Positions 8,303-17,219 of a DNA stretch of 43,132 bases are shown piece by piece. The notes beneath the pieces were generated by a model. That model ran no database searches. It had not been told where the DNA came from and worked only from the letters and a program-made list of their open reading frames with translations. The translations under genes and the position numbers were made by a program. The DNA is from Jhaorihella thermophila (GTDB taxonomy: Bacteria > Pseudomonadota > Alphaproteobacteria > Rhodobacterales > Rhodobacteraceae), in assembly GCF_900108275.1 (NCBI RefSeq), contig NZ_FNVD01000019.1:1-43132 (forward strand). The letters run 5' to 3'. The number at the start of each line of letters is the position of its first letter. Position 1 is the stretch's first letter.

Positions 8303-11300
8303 GGCACCCCTCCATGTCCTGTTTCAACTCATCCACCCAGAACCGCCGCACCTTCCAGCCCAGTGCGCGCATCTGGTGATCACGCCAGTGATCGTCGATC
8401 TTGCGGTTGCCGTCGGCATCCTGGTGCCAGCGGCGGCCGTCGATTTCGAGGTCCAGCTTGACCCCGTTTGCCCCGAACAGGGCAAAGTCCAGCCGGCGGC
8501 CCGCGATTTCATATTGCGGCTGCGGATCGAGGCCGCGCGCCTTCAGCGCGTGGAACACGATGCGTTCCCAGCCGCTTTCGAACACGTCTTCGCCCGATCG
8601 GCCGCGCGGTTCGGTCGCGCGCGCGGCAAGGCTGCGCAACTGCCCGACCTTCCCCGAACGCGCGTAATCCAGATCGCCGAACACATGGGCCACGGCCCGC
8701 GCCCGGCTGATCGCCACGTTCATGCGCCGCCACTCGCGCACCAGGAACGTCACCGCCGAGGGCGCGGCCCCGTCATGCACGGTGGGCGAAAACAGGATCA
8801 GGTCGCGTTCCTGCCCCTGAAAGCCGTCAACCGTGCCGACGCGCAGATCGGCCCTGGCCCAGCAGGCATCCGGCAGCGCCTGTCGCAACGCCTGGGTCAA
8901 TGCGTGCACCTGCGGTCGGAACGGGGCAATCACCCCGACGGTTCCTTCGTAACCCTTGTTTTGCAGAAGGTCCTGAACCTCGCGCGTGATCGCGGCGACT
9001 TCGGCAAGGTTCACGTTCTGCGCCGTGGACGTGGCGCGGCCCGGGCCGGGCACATGCGTCCACGCCAGGCCCGGCTTGCGACCCTTGGGCAGTTTCAGCG
9101 CCCCCAGATCCGCCGCGACCCGCAGCTTGCCGCCGTAGAACTGCGTGTTGATGTAGTCCACGATCCCTTCGGCCGAGCGGTACTGGTCGCGCAGCATGAC
9201 CGCCGGAACCCCCGGCGTGCCGCGGGCCAGGTCGAACAGGCTCTTGCGGCCCTGCGAAAACCGGCCGGTTCCCGAATCCGGCAACCCGTTGGCGGCCATC
9301 AGGTTGCGATCCTGGGAAAGCCCGATCTGCGAAATGAACGCCAGCTGCCGATCGTCGCCCACGATCACCGCCCGCTTTGCCCGCGCCAGCAGGGGCAGGG
9401 CCGAGGCGATGTCGCACTGGCTGGCCTCGTCAAAGATCACCAGGTCGAACAGGCCCTCGTACAAGGGAATGCGCCGCGGCGTCCCCAGCACCGAGGCCAG
9501 CCACAGCGGGCGGTGATCCAGCACCGTCTGAGCCAGATCGCGGGACATGGCGCCGCCGCCGTGCAAGGCCAGGTCGTCATGCCGGTTCGACAGGTCGATG
9601 CGTTGATCCTCGGTCAGGGCCGCCCGCGCGCCCAGGGTCTGGCGCATGACGGTCTTGGCCAGGGGTTCGATCTGTCGGGTCAGGTCCACCGGGTCCGGCG
9701 GTGGGGCCAGTTGGGCCAGTTCGGCCCGCAGCGCCCGGATCTTGGCCTCGAGCGCGGCGCGGCCCGAGGGCGGGGGATCGCCCGCCGCGCCGGCCGGGCC
9801 AAAGCGGCCCGGCAACAGCCAGCGCAGCAGGCGGGCCAAAAGGCCCCGCGCCTCGGGTCGTGTGGCCGGGTTCGGTTCGGGGTCATCCGCGCGCAGGTCG
9901 AGGGTTTCGATCAGATCGGCCAGTTGCAGGTTCAGCGCGCGCCGGGCCTCGACCATATCGAGCGCTTGCAGGCGTCGGCCCGCCAGGTCGGCCAGCTGAT
10001 CCGCCAGCACCGGATCGTGAAGCCCGGGCGCCCCGCCGGGGTCGTTGACCAGCTGCGCGACCACATCCGTCATGCCCTGATCGATCTCGCGTGCGGGGTC
10101 CAGCGTGCGCACCATGAACGGCACGTCGGGCGCGATTTCGGACAGGCGTTGTTCGACCGCGTCCAGCGCCTGGTGGTTCTTCGAGGCCACAATCACCGAT
10201 CCGCCCCGCAGCAGGGTCGTCGCGGCCATGGCGACGATGGCCTGGCTTTTGCCGGTGCCCGGCGGCCCGGTCACCACCGAAAGCGGATGCGCGGCGGCAT
10301 TTGCCACGGCGCGGATCTGTTCATGGTTCAGCGGCCCGACATTGATCGGCGGATCCGCGGGAATTTCCCCGTCATGTTTCAGCCCCAGCAGGGGGCCCAG
10401 GGCGGTGCGGGCGATTTTCTCGGGCGCCCAGGTGGCGATCTGGTCGAGGTCACGCACCGCGCCCGCCGTGAACGAGCTTTCGGTGGGCAGAAACAGCCCC
10501 ATCGCGTCAAAGATGCCGCCATCCGCCGGGTCGAGGCTGGTGGCGAAACGGCGGCCCGTGATCTTGCCGCGGATCGATTTCGCCGCGGCCTCGCGCAGCC
10601 GCAGCAGGAAGTCGTCGCGCGACAGCCCGGCCCCGCCCTGACCGGCAAAGATGTCGCGCAGCGCGATGGCGGTCCAGGCGGTTCCGGATGCGGCGGCGCG
10701 GATCCAGTCGGGGTTGACCATGACGTCATCGGCCGCGATCCGGATCACCAACTGTTCGCCGCTGCGCTCCCACGTGGCCGCGATCAGGCCGACGGGTCGG
10801 ATGGCGGGCGCGCCGCTTTTGCGGGCGATCGAAATGGGCCAGCCGATGGCCAGTGCCCGGTCATTCGCCTCGCGGCGGGACAGAGCCTCGCGGAAACTGT
10901 CGGGCAGATGGTCCAGCGTGACCCGGATGATCCCCGTTTCGCCGTCTTCGGGGAACGGGTCGCCCGCGCCGCAGATCAGCTGATACGCGGTTCCGTGCCG
11001 GTCATCGGCCTGTGTCAGCGCGCCGCGCGGATCGCTTTGCAGCGCCGCACGATAGTATCGCAGCAGGGCAATCGGATTGATCTGTGCCGTGTCCCCGCCG
11101 TCTTCGGATCCGGCGGTTTCCCGGTCCGCCTGCCGCGAGAAACCCGCCGGAACGGCCTGAAGCACCGCGCCCGGATCCGCGCCGGCACCCGGCCCCGCGC
11201 CGGTTCCGTGACGCCCGGCCGCCGCCACCGTCCGACTGACCGCCCGCCACTTGTTGTCGCGACCAAGGGTCACGACGCCCCGCTTCTGCAAGGCGATCAG

Positions 11301-11435
11301 TTCGGCCAGGATCTGCTCGCGCCGGGCGGCGTTGAAATCCACATCCAACAGCGCGTACAATTCGTCGGTCGTGCGACCGCGGGGGAAGGCTTCGACTGTG
11401 CGCAGCAGGGTGCTCAAAGGCGACGCTCCATGCAC
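8271..11435 (-). CDS. SF1 (UPF1/DNA2-like) helicase with C-terminal Vsr/DUF559-type nuclease
   Basis: The 1054-residue protein begins with a short winged-helix-like region. The helicase core has Walker A GPPGTGKSQ near residue 387, motif II IFDEASQ, GDDRQL (motif III), DQYRS (motif IV), VGTVDGFQGQE (motif V) and MNVAISRAR (motif VI). The last ~110 residues form a PD-(D/E)xK domain of the Vsr/DUF559/MTES_1575 type: conserved E in ESGWE, D in RRLDFAL, ExD in LEIDGRRWH, and a C-terminal GWKVRRFWVDE. Such fusions occur in phage-defence loci. The GTG at 11435 lacks a Shine-Dalgarno; a TTG at 11417 preceded by GGAG is an alternative start. A 248-base gap separates it from the upstream gene, so an internal promoter is possible. 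Confidence 0.88.
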   Translation of the reverse strand: MHGASPLSTLLRTVEAFPRGRTTDELYALLDVDFNAARREQILAELIALQKRGVVTLGRDNKWRAVSRTVAAAGRHGTGAGPGAGADPGAVLQAVPAGFSRQADRETAGSEDGGDTAQINPIALLRYYRAALQSDPRGALTQADDRHGTAYQLICGAGDPFPEDGETGIIRVTLDHLPDSFREALSRREANDRALAIGWPISIARKSGAPAIRPVGLIAATWERSGEQLVIRIAADDVMVNPDWIRAAASGTAWTAIALRDIFAGQGGAGLSRDDFLLRLREAAAKSIRGKITGRRFATSLDPADGGIFDAMGLFLPTESSFTAGAVRDLDQIATWAPEKIARTALGPLLGLKHDGEIPADPPINVGPLNHEQIRAVANAAAHPLSVVTGPPGTGKSQAIVAMAATTLLRGGSVIVASKNHQALDAVEQRLSEIAPDVPFMVRTLDPAREIDQGMTDVVAQLVNDPGGAPGLHDPVLADQLADLAGRRLQALDMVEARRALNLQLADLIETLDLRADDPEPNPATRPEARGLLARLLRWLLPGRFGPAGAAGDPPPSGRAALEAKIRALRAELAQLAPPPDPVDLTRQIEPLAKTVMRQTLGARAALTEDQRIDLSNRHDDLALHGGGAMSRDLAQTVLDHRPLWLASVLGTPRRIPLYEGLFDLVIFDEASQCDIASALPLLARAKRAVIVGDDRQLAFISQIGLSQDRNLMAANGLPDSGTGRFSQGRKSLFDLARGTPGVPAVMLRDQYRSAEGIVDYINTQFYGGKLRVAADLGALKLPKGRKPGLAWTHVPGPGRATSTAQNVNLAEVAAITREVQDLLQNKGYEGTVGVIAPFRPQVHALTQALRQALPDACWARADLRVGTVDGFQGQERDLILFSPTVHDGAAPSAVTFLVREWRRMNVAISRARAVAHVFGDLDYARSGKVGQLRSLAARATEPRGRSGEDVFESGWERIVFHALKARGLDPQPQYEIAGRRLDFALFGANGVKLDLEIDGRRWHQDADGNRKIDDHWRDHQMRALGWKVRRFWVDELKQDMEGCLDLVERDLKD

Positions 11436-11683
11436 GTTAAGCGGGTTTTCACGCGATCCTGCCCCGTACCTTGTGGATGTTAACCGTCTGTTTCAAAAGC
11501 GTTGTTCCACCCGACAGGTTGAGGCGCGGATGGACAGATGCCAAGTTTCATTCTGACATGCAAGGGCTGGTTGTCCTGACCATACGTCGGCGCCGGGGCG
11601 CGAAAACCGACTGCGCGGCATCTGCCGACAGGGCGGCAACTTCCGCGCAAATCGGCGTCAGGCCAGGTCCTCCGGCCCGCGGC

Positions 11684-12283
11684 TCAGGCCTTTTGGGGCG
11701 GGATGCACAGCTTGTCCTTGATGGGGCCGAGAACTCCTTCCGGGGTGCCATCTTTTTTGATCAAGGCGCGCAATGGAGTCACGAGGCATTCATCGACCGC
11801 TTCAACACTGTCGAGTGCATCGAGCTGCACCGCGTAGAACCAACCGCCGTCGTCGTCGTCGTGGACCCAGATTTTGCCTTCCGGAGTACAGTCTTCAAAT
11901 TTGCCCGCGCCGTCGGGGTCGGCGGTGTCGAAGATCCATCTGTATTCCCAATCGGTATCCGGACAATACCCGACCAGAACCTTGGCTTGCCGTCCATATT
12001 TCCATTCGCCTGCACCGTCGGGTTCTTCGCAAGCCAATTGAATGGCCACTGTAATCCAGCCTGCTTCGAATGACTTTTTGCCTTTGTGCTTGGTAACTTG
12101 GAAAAAGGCGCTGCGCACTGGATTGACCCAAACATCACGCTCAGCGGACTTGTTCGAATACTGTATTGTCAGGTCCTTTGTGACACACTCGATCTGACTA
12201 AACGCGCCATACAACTTGTTCAGGTTCATCTGCGCATCCAGAAGGTTCTGGGCCGATTGCCAGAGGGCTTCGCTTGCACTCAT
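11684..12283 (-). CDS. Hypothetical protein in the lower-GC insert
   Basis: A 199-residue protein that I do not recognise. The ATG at 12283 was chosen because AAGGA lies eight bases upstream; the preceding in-frame TTG has no better site. The N-terminal ~40 residues look helical (ALWQSAQNLLDAQ). The middle is rich in W, D and G with many acidic positions (KIWVHDDDDGGW), suggesting a compact beta-rich domain. There is no signal peptide or membrane segment. Its codon use is less GC-biased than the flanking helicase genes, which fits a recent insertion. It lies just downstream of a gene remnant and the GreA/GreB-like gene, and may form a small cassette with the latter. Confidence 0.65.
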   Translation of the reverse strand: MSASEALWQSAQNLLDAQMNLNKLYGAFSQIECVTKDLTIQYSNKSAERDVWVNPVRSAFFQVTKHKGKKSFEAGWITVAIQLACEEPDGAGEWKYGRQAKVLVGYCPDTDWEYRWIFDTADPDGAGKFEDCTPEGKIWVHDDDDGGWFYAVQLDALDSVEAVDECLVTPLRALIKKDGTPEGVLGPIKDKLCIPPQKA

Positions 12284-12334
12284 CAATTCATTCCTTGTTG
12301 AAACGTGGTTGTGTCGTGGTCAACCTGTGCCGCG

Positions 12335-12493
12335 TCATTGCGCATCGCGGCCGGTGCCATCGTCGAAGGAAAACTCGACGGCCGGCGGCACGATCAAGTC
12401 CGGCCATTTGCTCAGCACGGCGCCCTGAGGTGTGCAGTTCAGGAAGGTTGCCGTCGCCTCGGCCCAGGCTTTCAGGCCCGGGTCGGTGTTCGA
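12335..12493 (-). pseudogene. 3' remnant of an unidentified coding gene
   Basis: Fifty-two codons are open on the minus strand, ending in TGA at 12335-12337, with strong G/C third-position bias unlike ordinary intergenic DNA. The frame begins directly after an in-frame TAA (12494-12496) and has no start codon or ribosome site. The peptide includes LKAWAEATATFLNC and PPAVEFSFDDGTG. I cannot assign a family. It reads as the tail of a gene whose 5' part was lost, plausibly when the lower-GC GreA/GreB-like gene was inserted. Confidence 0.4.
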
Positions 12494-12513
12494 TTACATC
12501 GAGACGACTTCAG

Positions 12514-13104
12514 TTAGTCAAAATGTGACATTTCGACAAAAAAGCCCTCGCTGACCTTGGTGATCTGCACAATCTGGTATCTGACCCGCCCATCGAGCTC
12601 CACGAAATCGCCAACTCGCGCTCCGAGCAGATCTGCCGAGATCGAGTGGTCAGGGTGACGAAACGTCACTTTTTGCGTTGGGTCTGTCGAAGGAGTTTCC
12701 GATACGCTTACGAAGAGAACGCCATCTTTGCCCGGCTTCTTCAAACATACGATGTCATCGAAATCTACCGTTGTTGCGCGCCGTTCCGCTTCAAGTTCAG
12801 CTTCCAAAGTTTCAACACGCAATCTAAGAGCCACCAGCTGTCGCTTTGTTTGCTCAAGAGCTTGTTTCGTCTGGTCGTGACTTCGCATCTGCCTGAGCAG
12901 ACGCAGAATGGTTTCATCTTCGCTGCTTCTGGACTGAAGTGAAGCGATCCGTTTGGAAACTCTTTCCTGCAATTCTAACGCATGCGGCCGCGAGCGGTGC
13001 TTTAGTTCGTCCGACAACTCCAGCAGTTTTTTCGGGTTTCCGAAATGCTGTCGGTATTCGTATTCCAATTCTTGTGTGGAATAGTGAAAGTAGATCCGGT
13101 TCAT
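12514..13104 (-). CDS. Coiled-coil protein with GreA/GreB-type C-terminal domain
   Basis: The 196-residue protein starts at the ATG at 13104 (MNRIYFHYS). The N-terminal half is a charged helix or coiled coil (about residues 30-120). The C-terminal ~70 residues resemble the FKBP-like domain of transcript-cleavage factors GreA/GreB: ISADLLGARVGDFVEL matches their SPLGKALLGKKVGDEVEV region. In Gre factors this domain binds RNA polymerase near the secondary channel. The N-terminal coiled coil is reminiscent of Gre but not clearly homologous, and the acidic tip is not obvious. Codon use is more AT-rich than in the neighbours. It could act as an RNA-polymerase-associated regulator or sensor for the defence locus, or be a passenger gene. 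Confidence 0.65.
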   Translation of the reverse strand: MNRIYFHYSTQELEYEYRQHFGNPKKLLELSDELKHRSRPHALELQERVSKRIASLQSRSSEDETILRLLRQMRSHDQTKQALEQTKRQLVALRLRVETLEAELEAERRATTVDFDDIVCLKKPGKDGVLFVSVSETPSTDPTQKVTFRHPDHSISADLLGARVGDFVELDGRVRYQIVQITKVSEGFFVEMSHFD

Positions 13105-13339
13105 ATGTCTCAGTTCAACAATTGTGCAGCTCTGCCGGCAGTCCCGGCCAGGCAAAGGTTTCTTCTCGCAGCGAGGCAGATACGTTCGGAGCAAAGTCGA
13201 AAAAAATAGGTCCTTGCACGGGTGTAATTTTTCACCGTTGATTGTCGTATTGTCAGCGCCTTCTTTGCAATCACTGCATGAAACATCGTCGTCCTACTCA
13301 ATCAATTTTCTGCCAATTCAGCGCGTCGCACGCCATTCG

Positions 13340-13864
13340 TCAATCGGTGTTCGGCCCCTGAGTGCCGACATCTCGTCGCAGCTCGGCCTTGCGCGGTGCC
13401 GGGTCGGTCAGGCGGGTCAGCAGGGCCGCCAGATAGCGGTGCCCATCCGCCCAGGGCCCCTCGGTCCAGCGCGCGTCATCGGGGGTCAGGCGGCCGCTGC
13501 GGATCTCGGCCGTCAACAAGCCCGGAAGCGTGTCATAAGCCGCGGCCGGCAGCGCGCGGGGCGGCAGTTTGTCCAGGAACCAGAGCACCGTCTCGGCGGC
13601 CTGCCCGAACCGGCAGGTCATAAGGAAGCGTTCATCGGACATCAGAAGGTTGCGCCGCAGGACCGGCCCATCGTCCTGCGTGATCTTCAGACCCGACAGA
13701 ACCGCCGCGACGGCGTGACGCTTGGGCGCGGTCAGGCCCCAGAACGCGGCGCTCCACTCGTCGGGGAACAGCTGATCCAGCCGCGCGGCCAGCGGCGCGC
13801 AGGCTGCGAATGTGCCGGCCGGAATGCGCCGGGTCAGGGTGTCGTCAAACAGTTTTTCCAGCAT
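13340..13864 (-). CDS. Hypothetical helical protein of the leftward locus
   Basis: A 174-residue protein that I do not recognise. The ATG at 13864 gives a compact protein (MLEKLFDDTLTRRIPAG) whose first 20 bases overlap the 3' end of the upstream helicase-nuclease gene. That arrangement matches the overlapping style of the locus. The sequence is predominantly alpha-helical, with no signal peptide, membrane segment or catalytic motif that I can identify. Codon use is G/C-rich like the large flanking genes, so it belongs to the older part of the locus rather than to the lower-GC insert downstream. Confidence 0.65.
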   Translation of the reverse strand: MLEKLFDDTLTRRIPAGTFAACAPLAARLDQLFPDEWSAAFWGLTAPKRHAVAAVLSGLKITQDDGPVLRRNLLMSDERFLMTCRFGQAAETVLWFLDKLPPRALPAAAYDTLPGLLTAEIRSGRLTPDDARWTEGPWADGHRYLAALLTRLTDPAPRKAELRRDVGTQGPNTD

Positions 13865-16800
13865 CCGCCAGGCTCCTTGTCGGATCACAACAACGTCTGT
13901 GCCACTCGCCGTCCCCTCCAAGCGGTTTCAGTGCCGCCAGCGCGTTGACCAGGCGCATCTTCTCGACCGTGTCGCAGGGGGTGGCGGGCAGTTGCGGCGA
14001 CGCAAAGACAAGGCTCAGCGCCTTGGCGCGGCTGATGGCGACGTTCAACCGCTCGCGCGAGAGCAGGAAATCCAGCCCGCGCGATGTTTCCGCCGCCGAA
14101 CTGGCCGTCATCGAGATCAGCGCGATCGGGGCCTCCTGCCCCTGGAACCGGTCCACCGTGCCCACGCGCACGCCCTCCAGCGCCTCGGTCAGAGCGTTGA
14201 CCTGCGCGTTGTAGGGGGCGACGACGATGATGTCGGACCGGGTGATCGGGCGGGTCGCGCCGGTCTTGTCGGTCCAGCTGCCGCCCAGCAGGCGATCGAT
14301 CATGGCGCGGATGGCGGCGACCTCTTCGGGGCAGTCCTGTGCGCGGCCCTCATGCGGGACGGGCACCAGGAAGGCGCCCGCACGGGGCAGCCCGTCCACC
14401 ATCACCGCCTGCCGCGCCGTGTCGGAATGGGCGGTCAGCGTGCCGGCATAGAACTGGTCCGAGACATAGGCGGTCACGTCCGGGTGCATCCTCCTTGTGG
14501 TGTCCAGATACAGGCCGCGGTCGGGCGGCAGCACCGGGGCGTCGCCGATGATCCAGTCCAGACAGGATAGCTCGGCCGGATGCGGATGCGCGCCCTGGAT
14601 TACCTGCGGCAGCTGGCGCGGATCACCCACCAGCACCAGGTTGCGCGCCGCCCGCGTCATCGCCAACGCATTGGCCAGCGACACCTGCCCGGCCTCGTCC
14701 ACGAACAGATAGTCGAAGGCATCGGCCAGATCGTCGCGCGCGAACAGCCAGGCGGTGCCGCCGACCACATGGGCGCTGGTGTGCAGCGGGTCGTCCGACG
14801 ACCGGGTCTGGCGGATTGCCTCGAACCCTTTGGGCAGAGGCACGGCCCCGGCCTTGTCCTTGTGGGCGATGGTCAGATCCTCGACCGTCAGGTCGATGTC
14901 GTCATCCTCCAGCGCCTTGATGCAGCCCATCAGCACGTTACGGATCGCCTCGTGGCTGTTCGAGGCCACGCCCACCCGCTTGCCCCTGCGCACAAGTGAC
15001 AGGATGGCGCGGGCGGTGACATGGGTCTTGCCGGTTCCGGGCGGCCCCTGCACCGGCAGCACGGTGTCGTCCATCGCGCCGACGGCGGCGATCAGACGCT
15101 CGACCGGGTCGCCCGTGGCCCGCAGCGGCGAGGGCCCGACAAAGCGCGGCGCGGCGCGGGCCAGCAGGTCTTCGGCGGCGCGGTTGCGGCGCGGACCGCA
15201 CTGATCGGCGATCACCGCCGCGATGGCCGAGGGGATCGGATGCGGGTTGATGGCGAAATTCGGCAGCAGGTCCAACCGGTCGCGCAACACATCAGCATTC
15301 TTGTTGCCCACCTTCAGAGTGACCGTGCGCGCCGCGCGATCCATTGCCGTAATCGTCACCGAAGCCATCGACCCGTCGCCCCGGTCAACGCACGCCGTGG
15401 CATCGCGGCGCAACTTGGTCTCCTGAAACGGATAGCGATAGCTGCGCTCGACCGAGGATTTCACCGGTTGCGCCGGCCCGGTCGCACGCAGCCCCGCCAG
15501 ACAGTCCAGATCATCGGCCAGATCGTCGAAATCCTTGCCCGCGGCATCGAACACCGCCCAGGCGGCGGGCTTGGCCTCGCGCTTGTGGAACTGCCCCAGA
15601 TCATAGAGCAGCTTGCGCCGGTCCTCGGGCAGATCGGCCGCGGCCAGCCGGTCGCGCAGCTGGTCGGCCTCGGCGTCGGCTTCGTCGGTCTTTTCGCTGG
15701 TCGGCGCGCCCAGCTCGTGCCACGTCGCCCGGTCGGGTCGCAGCCCCAGCAGCCAGTCGCGCAGCTTCTCGGTCGAGATGCAGTCGATCCGGTTGTACTC
15801 CTCGATCTCGTCCAGAATTCCCTGGTCGCCGGTCTCGCGCCAGGCCTCGTAGGCCACGACCGAGCCGCCGGCGGTCTTGACCTCGCCGGTGCGGGCGATG
15901 TCATAGAAGGCTTCCATGTCCTTGATCGAATAGCTCTTTTCCGACGCGATGATCCCGCCGCGCACCACCGCGTAAAGGTCCACGAACCGCCCCTCGCGCA
16001 GCCAGCGGTCCAGCTGCGCCTCGCCGAAACCGTATTGCGTGCACAGCCGTTTCAGCGCGGTGATCTCGTAAGGCGCATAGTGATAGATCCGCGCCTGCGG
16101 ATGCGCGGCCAGCCGATCCGAGAAGAAGGCGAACAGCCGGATCAGTGCGTCCTTCTCGGCGGCGTGGTCATGCGCCCAGAAGGCGGTGAATTCGGCGCCG
16201 TCCCAGACCCCGTGCAGGTATTCCAGCCCCTCGGCCCCGCCTTCGCGATAGAACGGGTCGCCCTCGATGTCATAGAACAGATCCCCCGCCTGCGGCCGCG
16301 GCAGCAGGTCGAACCCCTTGCCCGCGACAGGGGGGCGCAGCTCGGCCCTGGGCGGGCCGGATTTGCGGGCCTGCTGCAACCGCGCCTGCGTCACCAGCTT
16401 GTCCAGCGTCGGCGCCGCGATGCGCGGCACGCGCTCGGTCCGCTCGGCCAGCGCGGCCATGGTGGTGATCCCGGCGGCCTCGAGCCGCTGAACCTGCGGG
16501 CGGGTGATGTTGGCGACCTGGAACAGGCTGTCCTCGTTTTCCCAGACCTGCTGGCAATGTTCGCGCCAGCGGCACAGGCCGCAGGTCTTGCAGGGCACCG
16601 GGCGCGTCGGCTGCGGGTCGGCCACGAACCGTTCCAGCCGCTGCCGCGCGGCGCGGGCATAGGCGGCGTATTCCGACAGGCGAAAGCTGAAACGCTGCCC
16701 GTTGCCCAGCTGCACATGGGCGCGGTCGGGCGCAAGGCCCTGAACCTGCGCCAGCAGGTCGGAATACAGTACCAGCTGCAGCACATGGCCCGGCGCGGGT

Positions 16801-17219
16801 TTGCGTTTCAGCTTGGTGTCCACCACCTCGTAGGAAAAATCGCCCAGATCCGAGGGCCGGTCCACCCGTTCCAGGAAATCGCTGTAACCGCCCCACATGC
16901 CGCCTTCGAGCGCGCCCTGAAAGATCACCTCGGGGCCGGTGCGCAAGGCGGTCAGCGTGTCGGCCACCGCCCGGTCGAAGGGCACGCCCTCGGTCTCGAT
17001 CCGCGCGATGCTGCGCCCCTGTTCCGCCAGGTGCTGCAAATGGTCGGCCTCATGCGCGTCGCCGTGGCGTTGCAACAGTTCGGCATCCGCGCTGTCCTCG
17101 ACGGGGTCGGGGCCCCTGCCCTGCAACCGCTGCAAATCCAGCGTCGCGGCATGGGCGCAGGCCATGAAGCGCATCAGGTCCGAGGCGGACAGGCGGATGT
17201 TCCCGTTGTCCAGCTTCAT
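13845..17219 (-). CDS. TM0106-like RecB-family nuclease / RNase H-like / UPF1-like helicase fusion
   Basis: The 1124-residue protein has three enzymatic parts. Residues 1-225 are a RecB/Cas4-like PD-(D/E)xK nuclease: D114, D134-T-K136, and the Q148...Y152 pair. Cysteines C21 and C210/C213/C216/C222 could ligate an Fe-S cluster. Residues ~310-490 are an RNase H-like (DEDD-type) domain with YDIEGD and a closing EEYNRIDC. Residues ~700-1120 are an SF1 UPF1-like helicase: GPPGTGKTH near 720, FVDEAGQ, GDPRQLPQ, VGTVDRFQGQE and LNVAISRAK. The ATG at 17219 forms an ATGA overlap with the Rad50-like gene upstream. The family is known as 'TM0106 family RecB-like putative nuclease'; its substrate is not established. 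Confidence 0.88.
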   Translation of the reverse strand: MKLDNGNIRLSASDLMRFMACAHAATLDLQRLQGRGPDPVEDSADAELLQRHGDAHEADHLQHLAEQGRSIARIETEGVPFDRAVADTLTALRTGPEVIFQGALEGGMWGGYSDFLERVDRPSDLGDFSYEVVDTKLKRKPAPGHVLQLVLYSDLLAQVQGLAPDRAHVQLGNGQRFSFRLSEYAAYARAARQRLERFVADPQPTRPVPCKTCGLCRWREHCQQVWENEDSLFQVANITRPQVQRLEAAGITTMAALAERTERVPRIAAPTLDKLVTQARLQQARKSGPPRAELRPPVAGKGFDLLPRPQAGDLFYDIEGDPFYREGGAEGLEYLHGVWDGAEFTAFWAHDHAAEKDALIRLFAFFSDRLAAHPQARIYHYAPYEITALKRLCTQYGFGEAQLDRWLREGRFVDLYAVVRGGIIASEKSYSIKDMEAFYDIARTGEVKTAGGSVVAYEAWRETGDQGILDEIEEYNRIDCISTEKLRDWLLGLRPDRATWHELGAPTSEKTDEADAEADQLRDRLAAADLPEDRRKLLYDLGQFHKREAKPAAWAVFDAAGKDFDDLADDLDCLAGLRATGPAQPVKSSVERSYRYPFQETKLRRDATACVDRGDGSMASVTITAMDRAARTVTLKVGNKNADVLRDRLDLLPNFAINPHPIPSAIAAVIADQCGPRRNRAAEDLLARAAPRFVGPSPLRATGDPVERLIAAVGAMDDTVLPVQGPPGTGKTHVTARAILSLVRRGKRVGVASNSHEAIRNVLMGCIKALEDDDIDLTVEDLTIAHKDKAGAVPLPKGFEAIRQTRSSDDPLHTSAHVVGGTAWLFARDDLADAFDYLFVDEAGQVSLANALAMTRAARNLVLVGDPRQLPQVIQGAHPHPAELSCLDWIIGDAPVLPPDRGLYLDTTRRMHPDVTAYVSDQFYAGTLTAHSDTARQAVMVDGLPRAGAFLVPVPHEGRAQDCPEEVAAIRAMIDRLLGGSWTDKTGATRPITRSDIIVVAPYNAQVNALTEALEGVRVGTVDRFQGQEAPIALISMTASSAAETSRGLDFLLSRERLNVAISRAKALSLVFASPQLPATPCDTVEKMRLVNALAALKPLGGDGEWHRRCCDPTRSLADAGKTV

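Noticed and set aside
7884-11483. 1199-codon plus-strand open frame opposite the helicase-nuclease
   Set aside because: Antisense artefact of high GC3; the minus strand encodes the complete SF1 motif series.
13110-13286. Minus-strand ORF of 58 codons with AGGACG ahead of its ATG
   Set aside because: The peptide has no recognisable features and its codon use shows no G/C third-position bias; it lies in the leader of the GreA/GreB-like gene.
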